NCBI GenBank assembly: GCA_027004335.1
Contig: JALTID010000072.1
Location: 1,354-12,563 of the forward strand
From: a bacterium
Lineage (GTDB): Bacteria; JALSQH01
Length of the DNA: 11,210 bases
Reading direction: 5' to 3'
The notes under the pieces are model-generated. The model did no database searches, was not told where the DNA came from, and saw nothing but the letters and a program-made list of their open reading frames with translations. Every line of letters begins with the position of its first letter. Positions within the stretch are counted from its first letter, which is position 1. This document shows positions 1-7,157 of this stretch, in pieces. A program made the position numbers and the translations under genes.

Positions 1-1028
1 GGTAGAGCCGTATCAAGTATTATTGAACCTTTAAGGTCCTTCGTCTCTCTGCCATTTTCATCTTTAAATTTTACACAAACGGTCTTTAAGCCATCTCCCG
101 AGGTTAAAGTCCAGCTTATAGAAGCCTTAAACTCCTGCCAGTCACCATAATTGCATGCACTATGCTCATAATTACCTATTTTCATCCCGGTTGCATTGAA
201 TCCATAAAGATTTAACTTCACCTGAGATGTAGCAGTGTAACGGTCGCTTTCAACAGGGTTGGTCACATTCAAGGGAGCTAAATAACCAACTATCTCAAAA
301 TCCCCAGTCACTTTCTTCAGTACAAGGGTACCAATATCAGAGCTATTTTTATTATCATCATCGCCAACCTCAACATGAGAAACTACACCAGGGGCATAAC
401 CTTCTTTAGAACCAACTACATCATAGGTCCCGGCGGGAACACCACTAACAGCGAAACTTCCATCACCACCTGCAACTGTGGTAAATGAATAACCTGTGGC
501 CTCATCTGCGTAAGGTCTGAATCTTCCTTCGCTCTCACTTACAAACCTCGTGAGATTTCCTACTCTTCTGAAAGTGATCACTGTGCCTGATGGATCAAGA
601 TATTCTCCAGGCTCACCTTCTAATTTAACCTTACCCTGTACTGTTACCCTATGAAGCTTTAAAGAAATCTGGCCAAGATCAACCTCCTGTGCTATCCCGA
701 GGGTTACATCTTTATACTCCACCTTATCATAATGTCTTGTATAAATAGAAACTGTATAAACCCCAGGGACAATATTTTTCACTGAAAAACTACCATCTTT
801 TTCCGTTTCTATCACCTTGTTAAAATTGGAATTCTCCACCTTTACTGTCACACCTGTGGAATCACCCTCATTTTCCAGAAGCACCTGCCCTGAAATGCTG
901 GCTCCCTTCTGTAGAGCCGCTGGTGCCCCAGGATCATAAGGATTGGTATGATCAAGATTTGATGAGCAGGATGAAATAAAGAAAATTGCCCATGTAATAA
1001 AAAAAACAAAGAAAAAAAACTTCCTCAT
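1..1028 (-). CDS. surface lipoprotein with carboxypeptidase-regulatory-like domains (partial)
   Basis: The reading frame stays open for 342 codons and leaves the window at base 1, so the C-terminus is missing. The ATG at 1028 has a GGGGAGGG-type ribosome binding site about 7 nt upstream. Residues 1-20 are a hydrophobic signal peptide ending in a lipobox (I18-S-S-C21), so the protein should be lipid-anchored. An NPYDP motif follows at 29-33, which I know from many lipoproteins of deltaproteobacteria and candidate phyla. Residues about 44-125 and 128-240 each resemble carboxypeptidase-regulatory-like (transthyretin-fold) beta domains, with the DGSF...V..G.Y.V pattern at 78-93 and again at 189-204. 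Residues 241-342 look like a further Ig/fibronectin-like module with the W.L..G.K.V.VKF.D pattern of large surface proteins. No enzymatic motif is visible; adhesion or envelope display is inference. It lies 70 nt after hisD on the same strand but has its own promoter, so it is probably a separate unit. Confidence 0.82.
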   Translation of the reverse strand, partial: MRKFFFFVFFITWAIFFISSCSSNLDHTNPYDPGAPAALQKGASISGQVLLENEGDSTGVTVKVENSNFNKVIETEKDGSFSVKNIVPGVYTVSIYTRHYDKVEYKDVTLGIAQEVDLGQISLKLHRVTVQGKVKLEGEPGEYLDPSGTVITFRRVGNLTRFVSESEGRFRPYADEATGYSFTTVAGGDGSFAVSGVPAGTYDVVGSKEGYAPGVVSHVEVGDDDNKNSSDIGTLVLKKVTGDFEIVGYLAPLNVTNPVESDRYTATSQVKLNLYGFNATGMKIGNYEHSACNYGDWQEFKASISWTLTSGDGLKTVCVKFKDENGRETKDLKGSIILDTAL

Positions 1029-1060
1029 TATATTCCCTCCCCTTCGGAGTATTTTTTTAC

Positions 1061-1069
1061 ATTTTAGCA
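1061..1069 (-). promoter_or_regulatory. extended -10 promoter of the lipoprotein gene
   Basis: Read on the minus strand this is TGC-TAAAAT, an extended -10 (TGn plus a -10 one base off TATAAT), about 33 nt before the ATG. No good -35 is seen, which fits an extended -10 promoter. The same 11-mer, TGTGCTAAAAT, precedes murA in this window. Confidence 0.5.
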
Positions 1070-1070
1070 C

Positions 1071-1104
1071 AAAAAAACTAAAAAATAAGTGAGCTAAATC
1101 ACTT
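1071..1104 (-). terminator. possible weak terminator after hisD
   Basis: On the minus strand an AAGTGA/TCACTT hairpin (6 bp stem, 6 nt loop, 1087-1104) contains the hisD stop codon. It is followed by a T-rich run interrupted by single A and G bases (1071-1086). The stem is short and A/T-rich, so termination may be partial. Confidence 0.35.
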
Positions 1105-2382
1105 TTTCAATCGTACCTCCACCGCATGCGCATGAGAAAAGAGTTTTTCCTGGTTCGCAATATTTATAATATGCTTCCCATATTTTTCAATCCACTGTGA
1201 CGAAACTATAATCATACTACTCTTCTTTACAAAATCTTCCACTCCCAGAGGAGAAAAGAATCTTGCAGTGCCTCCGGTAGGTAGTGTGTGGTCAGGTCCC
1301 GCTAAATAATCTCCCACAGGTTCCGAAGAATACTCTCCTATAAAAATTGCACCTGCATTCTTTATTCTTTCGAGAGCCTCGTCAGGATCTTCAACAATTA
1401 ATTCAAGATGTTCAGGGGCAAAGTCATTGGCAAAGGAATACATTTTATCTCTATTCTCAAATAGAAGTATTGCTCCGTTGTTTCCTGATGATTTTTCAAT
1501 AATATTTCTGCGTAGATTCTCTTTTAATAGGTTTTCGAATTCAGTCCTTACCTCTTCCGCGAGCTTCTCATTATTTGTAATAAAAACTGGATAGGCAGAC
1601 TCATCATGTTCAGCCTGCGACATCAGATCAGCAGCGATCCAGAGAGGATTTCCATGATCAGCTACTATGAGTATTTCACTGGGACCCGCGATCATGTCAA
1701 TATCAACAATACCATAAACAAGTTTTTTAGCAGTAGCAACAAAAATATTCCCGGGTCCGACAATCTTATCCACCTTTGGAATAGTCTCCGTCCCATATGC
1801 AAGAGCGAAAATCGCCTGAGCTCCTCCAACTTTAAAGATCTTCTTCACACCGGCAATATCAGCAGCAACCAAAACTGAAGGATCATACTCACCTCTGGGG
1901 AAGGGGGTAACCATATAAATCTCCTTAACTCCTGCTACAACAGCCGGGATAGCATTCATAAGCACAGTGGAAGGGTAGGAAGCTTTACCCCCCGGCACAT
2001 AGATCCCGACTTTTTCCAGCGGGGTAACCCTTTCCCCAATGCGAGCACCATTCTCTTCTACCACCCACTCCTCAGGTAATTTCCTCTCCTGATATTTTCT
2101 TATTCGCTCCGCTGCAATTTTAAGGGATTTAATAACTTCATTCTCAACAAAAGTCAGAGCATCCTGAATCATATTTCTGGGAACTTCAAGACATTCTCTA
2201 CAGAGTTCATTTTTATCCCACAACCTTGTATATTTCAGAAGAGCTTCATCCCCTTTATTTTTTATCTCTTTTCCGATTTTTCTTACCTGATCCTCCACCT
2301 CTATCAGGTCCAGAAACCTGTTCAAAAGCTTTGAAGCCTTCTTTTCAAACTCTCTATCTCCTTCTCTGAAAATTTTTATCAT
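1099..2382 (-). CDS. hisD: histidinol dehydrogenase
   Basis: This is full length for the family (427 aa). HisD oxidises L-histidinol to L-histidine in two NAD-dependent steps, the last reactions of histidine synthesis, in the cytoplasm. Visible family motifs are YVPGGKASYPS (128-138), the VGPGN...A segment (208-218), AGPSE (232-236), the FAPEHLEL active-site segment with the Glu324-His325 pair, and GDY...GPDHTLPT (357-369). The zinc ligands expected from E. coli HisD map to Gln256, His259, Asp358 and His417, so the enzyme should be active. The ATG at 2382 overlaps the hisG stop in an ATGA arrangement, with a GGGGAG ribosome binding site 5 nt upstream, so it is translated with hisG. It is the last gene of the rpmE-to-hisD cluster; a weak hairpin and T-rich tract follow its stop. 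Confidence 0.97.
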   Translation of the reverse strand: MIKIFREGDREFEKKASKLLNRFLDLIEVEDQVRKIGKEIKNKGDEALLKYTRLWDKNELCRECLEVPRNMIQDALTFVENEVIKSLKIAAERIRKYQERKLPEEWVVEENGARIGERVTPLEKVGIYVPGGKASYPSTVLMNAIPAVVAGVKEIYMVTPFPRGEYDPSVLVAADIAGVKKIFKVGGAQAIFALAYGTETIPKVDKIVGPGNIFVATAKKLVYGIVDIDMIAGPSEILIVADHGNPLWIAADLMSQAEHDESAYPVFITNNEKLAEEVRTEFENLLKENLRRNIIEKSSGNNGAILLFENRDKMYSFANDFAPEHLELIVEDPDEALERIKNAGAIFIGEYSSEPVGDYLAGPDHTLPTGGTARFFSPLGVEDFVKKSSMIIVSSQWIEKYGKHIINIANQEKLFSHAHAVEVRLKK

Positions 2383-3014
2383 GTTTTCTCCCCGCCTATT
2401 ACCTTTCGCAAGCTTTCAATAAGGGCAGAAATTTCCTGATTTTTTAGATAAAAAGATTTCCTGTTGGATACCACCATTGATGAAATATAAGGCAATATCA
2501 CTTCTATTTCTTCCAGGTTATTTTCACGGAGGGTCTTGCCTGTAGAAACGAGATCAACAATAGCATGCGCCAGACCTACTATGGGAGCTATTTCCATTGA
2601 ACCATAGAGTTTTATTATCTCAACCTGCCTTCCCCTCTGCGAAAAAAAGCTCTTTGTGATCCAGGGATATTTGGTAGCAATTTTCAGAACCCTTCTCTCA
2701 GGTAGTTTTTCTCCTTTTACAGTGGCAAGAGAAAGCCTACAGATTCCAATTTTTAAATCAAGCAGCTCAAAAAGATCATATCCTCCTTCAAAAAGGGTAT
2801 CTTTTCCCACCAACCCTAAATCGGCCGCCCCATACTCCACATAGGTGGGCACATCACTTGCCCTTACAATCATAAATCTGAATCTTTCAGATTCAAATAT
2901 GAGTTGCCTGCCCGGTTTTTTCAGTGGTGCAACAGGAACTCTCGCAGCCTCAAAAATAGGTATTGCCTCTTCAAGAATTCTTCCTTTGGAAAAAGCGATC
3001 GTAATTTTTTTCAC
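2379..3014 (-). CDS. hisG: ATP phosphoribosyltransferase, short-form catalytic subunit
   Basis: HisG condenses ATP with PRPP to N1-(5-phosphoribosyl)-ATP, the committed step of histidine synthesis. The protein starts MKKITIAFSKGRIL and carries RASDVPTYVEYGAADLG (51-67) and the PRPP-binding loop IVDLVSTGKTLREN (152-165). At 211 aa it ends just after the catalytic core and lacks the C-terminal ACT-like histidine-binding domain of the long form (about 290-300 aa). It is therefore HisG-S, which in characterised cases works with HisZ, a histidyl-tRNA-synthetase paralogue; no hisZ is in this window. The start codon is GTG at 3014, with AAGGAG (3021-3026) 6 nt upstream. The murA stop lies inside that spacer, only 3 nt before the GTG, so translation is probably coupled. 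The stop overlaps hisD by 4 nt. Confidence 0.96.
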   Translation of the reverse strand: MKKITIAFSKGRILEEAIPIFEAARVPVAPLKKPGRQLIFESERFRFMIVRASDVPTYVEYGAADLGLVGKDTLFEGGYDLFELLDLKIGICRLSLATVKGEKLPERRVLKIATKYPWITKSFFSQRGRQVEIIKLYGSMEIAPIVGLAHAIVDLVSTGKTLRENNLEEIEVILPYISSMVVSNRKSFYLKNQEISALIESLRKVIGGEKT

Positions 3015-3017
3015 AAC

Positions 3018-4271
3018 TCACTCCTTTATCCTTTTAACTGAAGCACCAAGGGCGTTCAATTTACATTCCATACTCTCATACCCTCTATCAAGATGGTATA
3101 TCCTGGATATTTTTGTGACTCCCTCTGCTACAAGTCCTGCCAGTACAAGAGAAGCACTAGCCCTTAGATCAGAGGCCATAACTGGGGCGCCTTTGAGTTT
3201 TTTTACACCATTTATTATCGCTGTCCTGTCTTCAACTTTTATATTTGCCCCCATACGATTTAATTCATTAACATGCATGAATCTATTCTCAAAAATTGTT
3301 TCAACAATAACACTTATCCCCTGTGCTCTGGTCAACATACTCATCATCTGAGCCTGAACATCAGTGGGAAAACCAGGATATGGTTGAGTCTTGATCTGAA
3401 CCCCTCTCAGTTTTCTCCCACCTCTGACAATAATTCTTGAATCCTCAACGGAGAAATCCACACCGCTTTCGTCAGCTTTTTTCAAAACTGCTTCAATATG
3501 CTCAGGAATAAGAGAATCAACTACAACCTCACCACCAGCCATAGCACCTGCTATGAAATATGTGGCAGCTTCAATTCTATCAGGAATAATTGAGTAATCT
3601 GACCCATGAAGTTTTTTGACACCTTCTACCTGAATTGTTGGAGTCCCTGCTCCTGAAATTTTCGCTCCCATGCTGTTCAAAAAATTTGCCAGATCAACAA
3701 CTTCAGGTTCCATGGCAGCATTTTCCAGCACGGCTCCTCCCTCTGAAAACACTGCAGCCATTAAAACATTCTCTGTCCCACCTACAGTGGGGACATCAAA
3801 CACCACCCTGTTACCCACCAATTTTTTAACACCTGCCACAATATAGCCTTCCTCTATATCTATCTTAACTCCGAGAGCTTCAAAACCCTTTAGATGCTGA
3901 TCAATAGGCCTTGCCCCTATAGCACAACCACCAGGGAAAGAAACTCTTGCTCTGTGATATTTGCCGATCATGGCACCCAGCACAAGAACCGATGCCCTCA
4001 TTGTTTTCACAAGATCATATGGAGCCTCTGTGTTGATCTTCTCTCCCTGTTTAACAATCAAAGAATCATCTTTCTTTTCTATCTCTTTTCCAATGTAAGA
4101 GAGAAGTTTTAGCATGGTTCTCACATCCGAAAGATCAGGGGCATTTTTCAGGATTACATCGTCATCGGTGAGAAGGGTCGCTGCAAGGATGGGGAGCGAG
4201 GCGTTTTTTGAACCACTTATTTTTACCTCACCTCCAATTTTTCTACCACCCTCAATTAAAAATGCATCCAC
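3018..4271 (-). CDS. murA: UDP-N-acetylglucosamine 1-carboxyvinyltransferase
   Basis: MurA transfers enolpyruvate from PEP to UDP-GlcNAc, the first committed step of peptidoglycan synthesis, in the cytoplasm. The 417 aa length is typical. Conserved residues are Lys22-Asn23 (SGSKNASLP), Arg92, the catalytic Cys116 in the loop PGGCAIGARPIDQHLKGFE, Asp304 in FPTDVQAQ, and Asp368/Arg370 and Arg396. Having Cys rather than Asp at 116 predicts sensitivity to fosfomycin. The repeated GVKKL-type turns (147-151, 218-222, 356-360) reflect the internal pseudo-repeats of the EPSP-synthase fold. The start is GTG at 4271, with AAGGAG (4279-4284) 7 nt upstream; the nearby ATG is out of frame. It lies 36 nt after prmC and 3 nt before hisG, and has its own extended -10 promoter. 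Confidence 0.97.
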   Translation of the reverse strand: MDAFLIEGGRKIGGEVKISGSKNASLPILAATLLTDDDVILKNAPDLSDVRTMLKLLSYIGKEIEKKDDSLIVKQGEKINTEAPYDLVKTMRASVLVLGAMIGKYHRARVSFPGGCAIGARPIDQHLKGFEALGVKIDIEEGYIVAGVKKLVGNRVVFDVPTVGGTENVLMAAVFSEGGAVLENAAMEPEVVDLANFLNSMGAKISGAGTPTIQVEGVKKLHGSDYSIIPDRIEAATYFIAGAMAGGEVVVDSLIPEHIEAVLKKADESGVDFSVEDSRIIVRGGRKLRGVQIKTQPYPGFPTDVQAQMMSMLTRAQGISVIVETIFENRFMHVNELNRMGANIKVEDRTAIINGVKKLKGAPVMASDLRASASLVLAGLVAEGVTKISRIYHLDRGYESMECKLNALGASVKRIKE

Positions 4272-4295
4272 AGAAAAGCTCCTTAATTTTCCATA

Positions 4296-4304
4296 ATTTT
4301 AGCA
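4296..4304 (-). promoter_or_regulatory. internal extended -10 promoter for murA-hisG-hisD
   Basis: Minus-strand TGC-TAAAAT lies between the prmC stop and the murA ribosome binding site. It predicts a transcript start near 4289 and a leader of about 18 nt. There is no convincing -35. It shares TGTGCTAAAAT with the lipoprotein promoter at 1061-1069. It would let murA and the his genes be expressed apart from the translation genes upstream. Confidence 0.5.
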
Positions 4305-4307
4305 CAC

Positions 4308-5168
4308 CTATTTTTTCTTCACCACTGCCACCCTGGGGAAGCCAGCCAGATCCATCTTAAATTTTATATCACCCCACCCCTCCTTCCTGGCAAGCTCTTC
4401 AACCCCCACTCTTTCCTCAGGTGTGCCGATCTCAAGAAGGAGATGTCCCTTCTCTTTTAAATATTTCTTACCATCCTGTAACAGCCTTCTGTAAAAATAA
4501 AACCCATTTTCAGGAGCAACAAGAGCGATTTCAGGTTCATAATGCACCTCAGGTTGAAGAGAAAGATAATCAGTTTCAGAAACATACGGGGGATTAAAAA
4601 TTATAATATCAAAAAACCCTTCTTCGCACTCACCGCATAAATTAGAAACTTTAAATACGACATTTTCAACTTCATATTTTTTTGCATTTTCCTTTGCAAT
4701 TTCAATAATTCTGGAGGAGACATCTGTGGCTCTAAACTGAACTTCAGGAAACTGAAGTGCAAGTGAGATAACAACAACACCACTTCCTGCTCCCAGTTCC
4801 AGAACATGAAGAGACTCTTTGTTTTCAAAATCTCTTATAATTTCAATTGCAGTTTCCACCAGTGTTTCTGTTTCTGGCCGGGGAATAAGGACATCGGGGG
4901 TAACCCTAAATTTTCTCCCATAGAATTCCTTCTCTCCCACTATGTATGCAACGGGCTCTCTTTTCGCCCGTCTCCTTACAACCTCTCTATATCTGTTCAC
5001 TTCATCATCGGTGAGGGGTCTATCAAAATTGAGATAAAGGGAGACTCTGTCCATACTCAGAACATATCCCAGAAGGATCTCGGCATCAAGTCTTGCTGTA
5101 TCTATACCTTTTTCAGAGAAAAATTTTTCTGTGACTTTTAAAATGGATAAAACAGTCCATTTCTCCAT
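4308..5168 (-). CDS. prmC: peptide chain release factor N5-glutamine methyltransferase
   Basis: PrmC (HemK) methylates the glutamine of the GGQ motif in RF1 and RF2 using S-adenosylmethionine, which raises termination efficiency. The 286 aa protein has the usual N-terminal helical substrate-binding region (1-85) and the VLIPRPETETLVE segment (93-105). The Rossmann methyltransferase domain carries SAM motif I ELGAGSG (124-130) and the catalytic NPPY motif (192-195) that binds the target glutamine. The ATG at 5168 directly abuts the prfA TGA stop (zero spacing), with no strong Shine-Dalgarno, so it probably depends on termination-reinitiation from prfA. Its substrate RF1 is encoded immediately upstream, the usual arrangement. 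Its stop is TAG, the only one among the complete genes here. Confidence 0.96.
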   Translation of the reverse strand: MEKWTVLSILKVTEKFFSEKGIDTARLDAEILLGYVLSMDRVSLYLNFDRPLTDDEVNRYREVVRRRAKREPVAYIVGEKEFYGRKFRVTPDVLIPRPETETLVETAIEIIRDFENKESLHVLELGAGSGVVVISLALQFPEVQFRATDVSSRIIEIAKENAKKYEVENVVFKVSNLCGECEEGFFDIIIFNPPYVSETDYLSLQPEVHYEPEIALVAPENGFYFYRRLLQDGKKYLKEKGHLLLEIGTPEERVGVEELARKEGWGDIKFKMDLAGFPRVAVVKKK

Positions 5169-6239
5169 TCAGGATTCCATCCCTGCAAGAGCCTCTGCCT
5201 GGAAATGTGTTATAAGAGCATCTATTATTTCATCAAGATCACCATCAAGAATAGACTCAAGTCTATAAAGAGTCAGTCCTATCCTGTGATCCGTTACCCT
5301 GTTCTGGGGAAAATTGTAGGTCCTTATCTTATCACTTCTGTCCCCGGTTTTAACCTGCTGCTTTCTATTTCTGGCAACTTCCTTTTCCTGCTCTTTTTTC
5401 ATCCTATCCATCAACCTTGCTCTAAGTATCTTCATCGCTTTCATCTTATTCTGAATCTGTGATCTCTCATCCTGGCAGGTAACCACAATGCCGGTGGGTT
5501 TATGAGTAACCCTTACAGCGGAATCTGTCTTGTTAACATGCTGACCTCCTGCCCCACTGGCTCTAAATGTATCTACCACAAGATCCTCAGGATTTACATC
5601 TATTTCCACCTCATCCACCTCGGGAAGAACCGCAACACTTACAGCAGAAGTATGAATCCTTCCTCCAGATTCAGTAACAGGTACTCTCTGGACCCTGTGC
5701 ACACCACCTTCGTATTTCAACCGGGAATAAGCTCCCTTCCCTTCAATAAGAAGTATAACCTCTTTAAATCCACCAAGACCTGTTCTGTTGGAACTGAGGA
5801 TATCAACTTTCCACCCCTTCCTCTCAGCATATCTTGAGTACATCCTGAAAAGATCAGCAGCAAAAAGAGCGGCTTCCTCCCCCCCCGTACCACCCCTGAT
5901 CTCCACTATAACATTCTTCTCATCATTTTTATCTCTGGGAAGAAGAAGAAGTTTTATCTTTTCTTCAAGATTCATCTTTTCTTTCTCAAGTTGCTCCAGC
6001 TCTTCCCTTGCAAGGTCCCTCAATTCGGAATCCCTTTCCTCAGAAAGTAACTCTTCAGTGGAGCTTATCTTTCCAACAACAGATCTATACTCATCGTAAA
6101 GCTTAACTATTTCTTCAAGTTGTGATTTTTCCTGTGAGATTTTAATGAATTCCTGACGATTCCTGACTACACCTGGATCAGATAATTTTTCCAGCAGAAA
6201 TTGATATCGTTTCTTTACCTCTTCTAACTTTTGAAGCAT
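5169..6239 (-). CDS. prfA: peptide chain release factor 1
   Basis: RF1 recognises UAA and UAG in the ribosomal A site and triggers peptidyl-tRNA hydrolysis. The 356 aa length is normal. The N-terminal part (1-105) is helical coiled-coil. The PxT codon-recognition tripeptide is PVT (187-189, in [15 protein letters not shown]), which marks RF1 rather than RF2 (SPF). The catalytic GGQ is at 231-233 in [17 protein letters not shown]. The start is ATG at 6239; an in-frame TGA two codons upstream rules out extension. There is no good Shine-Dalgarno, and an out-of-frame ATG begins at 6246. It follows rpmE by 18 nt. A run of eight G on its coding strand (5879-5886) falls in the conserved RGGTGGEEA segment. 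The gene ends in TGA, which RF1 itself does not read. Confidence 0.97.
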   Translation of the reverse strand: MLQKLEEVKKRYQFLLEKLSDPGVVRNRQEFIKISQEKSQLEEIVKLYDEYRSVVGKISSTEELLSEERDSELRDLAREELEQLEKEKMNLEEKIKLLLLPRDKNDEKNVIVEIRGGTGGEEAALFAADLFRMYSRYAERKGWKVDILSSNRTGLGGFKEVILLIEGKGAYSRLKYEGGVHRVQRVPVTESGGRIHTSAVSVAVLPEVDEVEIDVNPEDLVVDTFRASGAGGQHVNKTDSAVRVTHKPTGIVVTCQDERSQIQNKMKAMKILRARLMDRMKKEQEKEVARNRKQQVKTGDRSDKIRTYNFPQNRVTDHRIGLTLYRLESILDGDLDEIIDALITHFQAEALAGMES

Positions 6240-6257
6240 ACTTCATTTTATATGAAA

Positions 6258-6461
6258 TCAATCTTTTAAACCATATTTCTTCTTAAATTTTTCCACTCTA
6301 CCGGCAGAATCAACAATCTTCTGCTTGCCTGTATAAAAAGGGTGACACGCTGAGCAAACAGCGACATGAATATCACCCACGGTGGTTCTTGTTTCAATTA
6401 CATTCCCGCACGCACAGATGATCTTTGCAGGCTTATACTCCGGATGGATTCCTTTCTTCAC
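6258..6461 (-). CDS. rpmE: 50S ribosomal protein bL31 (zinc-ribbon form)
   Basis: bL31 belongs to the large subunit and bridges to the small subunit. I start it at the GTG at 6461, giving 67 aa beginning [11 protein letters not shown], the standard bL31 N-terminus. A strong AGGAGG (6468-6473) lies 6 nt before this GTG. An upstream in-frame ATG at 6479 would add MSRRFV, but the Shine-Dalgarno would then lie inside the gene, so it is less likely. Cysteines 16, 18, 36 and 39 (CAC and CSAC) are the zinc ligands of the C+ form, which can serve as a zinc reserve. The [10 protein letters not shown] signature follows. It is the first gene of the cluster, downstream of a TTGACA promoter. Confidence 0.95.
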   Translation of the reverse strand: MKKGIHPEYKPAKIICACGNVIETRTTVGDIHVAVCSACHPFYTGKQKIVDSAGRVEKFKKKYGLKD

Positions 6462-6467
6462 AACAAA

Positions 6468-6473
6468 CCTCCT
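6468..6473 (-). promoter_or_regulatory. ribosome binding site that sets the rpmE start
   Basis: AGGAGG on the minus strand is a perfect Shine-Dalgarno core, 6 nt before the GTG at 6461. It would be codons 3-4 of the longer ATG-initiated frame, so it decides in favour of GTG. Confidence 0.85.
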
Positions 6474-6496
6474 ACTCACATCAGGTTGATATACAT

Positions 6497-6524
6497 ATTT
6501 TACAAATTTCTAAAAAGTTGTCAA
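6497..6524 (-). promoter_or_regulatory. sigma-70-type promoter for rpmE-prfA-prmC
   Basis: On the minus strand a consensus TTGACA (6519-6524) and TAAAAT (6497-6502) are 16 nt apart, predicting a start near 6490 and a leader of about 29 nt to the rpmE GTG. The -35 sits in an inverted repeat, TTGTCA-N8-TGACAA (6518-6537), which could be an operator or chance. Confidence 0.62.
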
Positions 6525-6572
6525 AGGCACCTGACAAGGGGTACAGGCCTGCTTTATTATTCCTCCAAACAC

Positions 6573-6581
6573 TGATATAAT
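6573..6581 (+). promoter_or_regulatory. consensus extended -10 of the cyclophilin gene
   Basis: TGATATAAT is a perfect extended -10 (TGn-TATAAT). The -35 region is poor. The expected start near 6588 is only about 3 nt before the ATG at 6591, so the transcript would be leaderless or almost so. Confidence 0.6.
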
Positions 6582-6590
6582 AAATTGGAA

Positions 6591-7157
6591 ATGAAGGGAA
6601 GAAATTCTTTAAAATCCTACATCCTTTTTATCGTGACAGTAATCCTTTTTTCTTGCACCCAGATGGTACCGCCGCAAAGTGGCAAATCTAACTCAGGAAA
6701 GAAGAAGCTTCCATCCTCACTCGTTCTTCTTTTTTCCACAACAAAAGGAAATTTCATGGTTAAAATATACCCCTCTAAAGCACCTGAAGCTGCAGAAGCT
6801 TTTCTTGATGAGGTAAAAAAAGAAGACTATAACTCCTTAAAATTTTTCCGCATCCTGAAAAAACCTGTGCCTCTCCTGATTCAAACAGGCGCCCCTGAAA
6901 ACAACCCACTTCTTTCATATTTTAAACCCAGACCATTTAGTTACAAAGGTATTCCTCACTATAGGGGTTCAATTGCTATGGCAGTGGATCCCCTTTCAGG
7001 TGGATTCACCTCGCAGTTTTACATTCTTCTTTCAGATGCACCATATCTTGACAGGAAAGACCCTGTAATTGGGGAAATTATCAAAGGCATGGAAGTCATA
7101 AAAAAGATAGGGATAGGAGATTCCATACTTTATATAAAACAGGTTTCAGATGGCTAA
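6591..7157 (+). CDS. cyclophilin-type peptidyl-prolyl isomerase lipoprotein
   Basis: From the ATG at 6591 this is 188 aa; an in-frame TTG at 6585 is possible but lies on or before the predicted transcript start. Residues 8-21 are hydrophobic and end LFSC, a lipobox-like site with an unusual Phe at -2, so Cys22 is probably lipidated and the protein envelope-located. After a basic linker, residues 45-184 form a compact cyclophilin domain: TTKGNFMVKIYPSKAPEAAEAF, FFRI (85-88), RGSIAMA (125-131), SQFYILL (141-147) and VIGEIIKGMEVI. The family catalytic arginine is Arg87 and the substrate-site glutamine is Gln98. FMIQ is LLIQ here, and the position of human His126 is Asp157, so activity may be low or specialised. 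A role in folding exported proteins is inference. No Shine-Dalgarno precedes it. It is divergent from rpmE and convergent with the CNNM gene. Confidence 0.85.
   Translation: MKGRNSLKSYILFIVTVILFSCTQMVPPQSGKSNSGKKKLPSSLVLLFSTTKGNFMVKIYPSKAPEAAEAFLDEVKKEDYNSLKFFRILKKPVPLLIQTGAPENNPLLSYFKPRPFSYKGIPHYRGSIAMAVDPLSGGFTSQFYILLSDAPYLDRKDPVIGEIIKGMEVIKKIGIGDSILYIKQVSDG

Noticed and set aside
2845-3351. Open frame of 168 codons on the plus strand, antisense to murA and hisG
   Set aside because: It lies opposite two clearly real genes, has no family signature, and its composition is what a shadow of those codons gives.
5788-6099. Serine/phenylalanine-rich plus-strand frame opposite prfA
   Set aside because: The repeated SSS/FSS is the antisense of the Glu/Lys-rich coiled-coil region of RF1, not a protein.
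6462-6479. ATG at 6479 as the rpmE start
   Set aside because: The AGGAGG would lie inside the coding sequence, and the GTG at 6461 gives the canonical MKKGIHPEY start.
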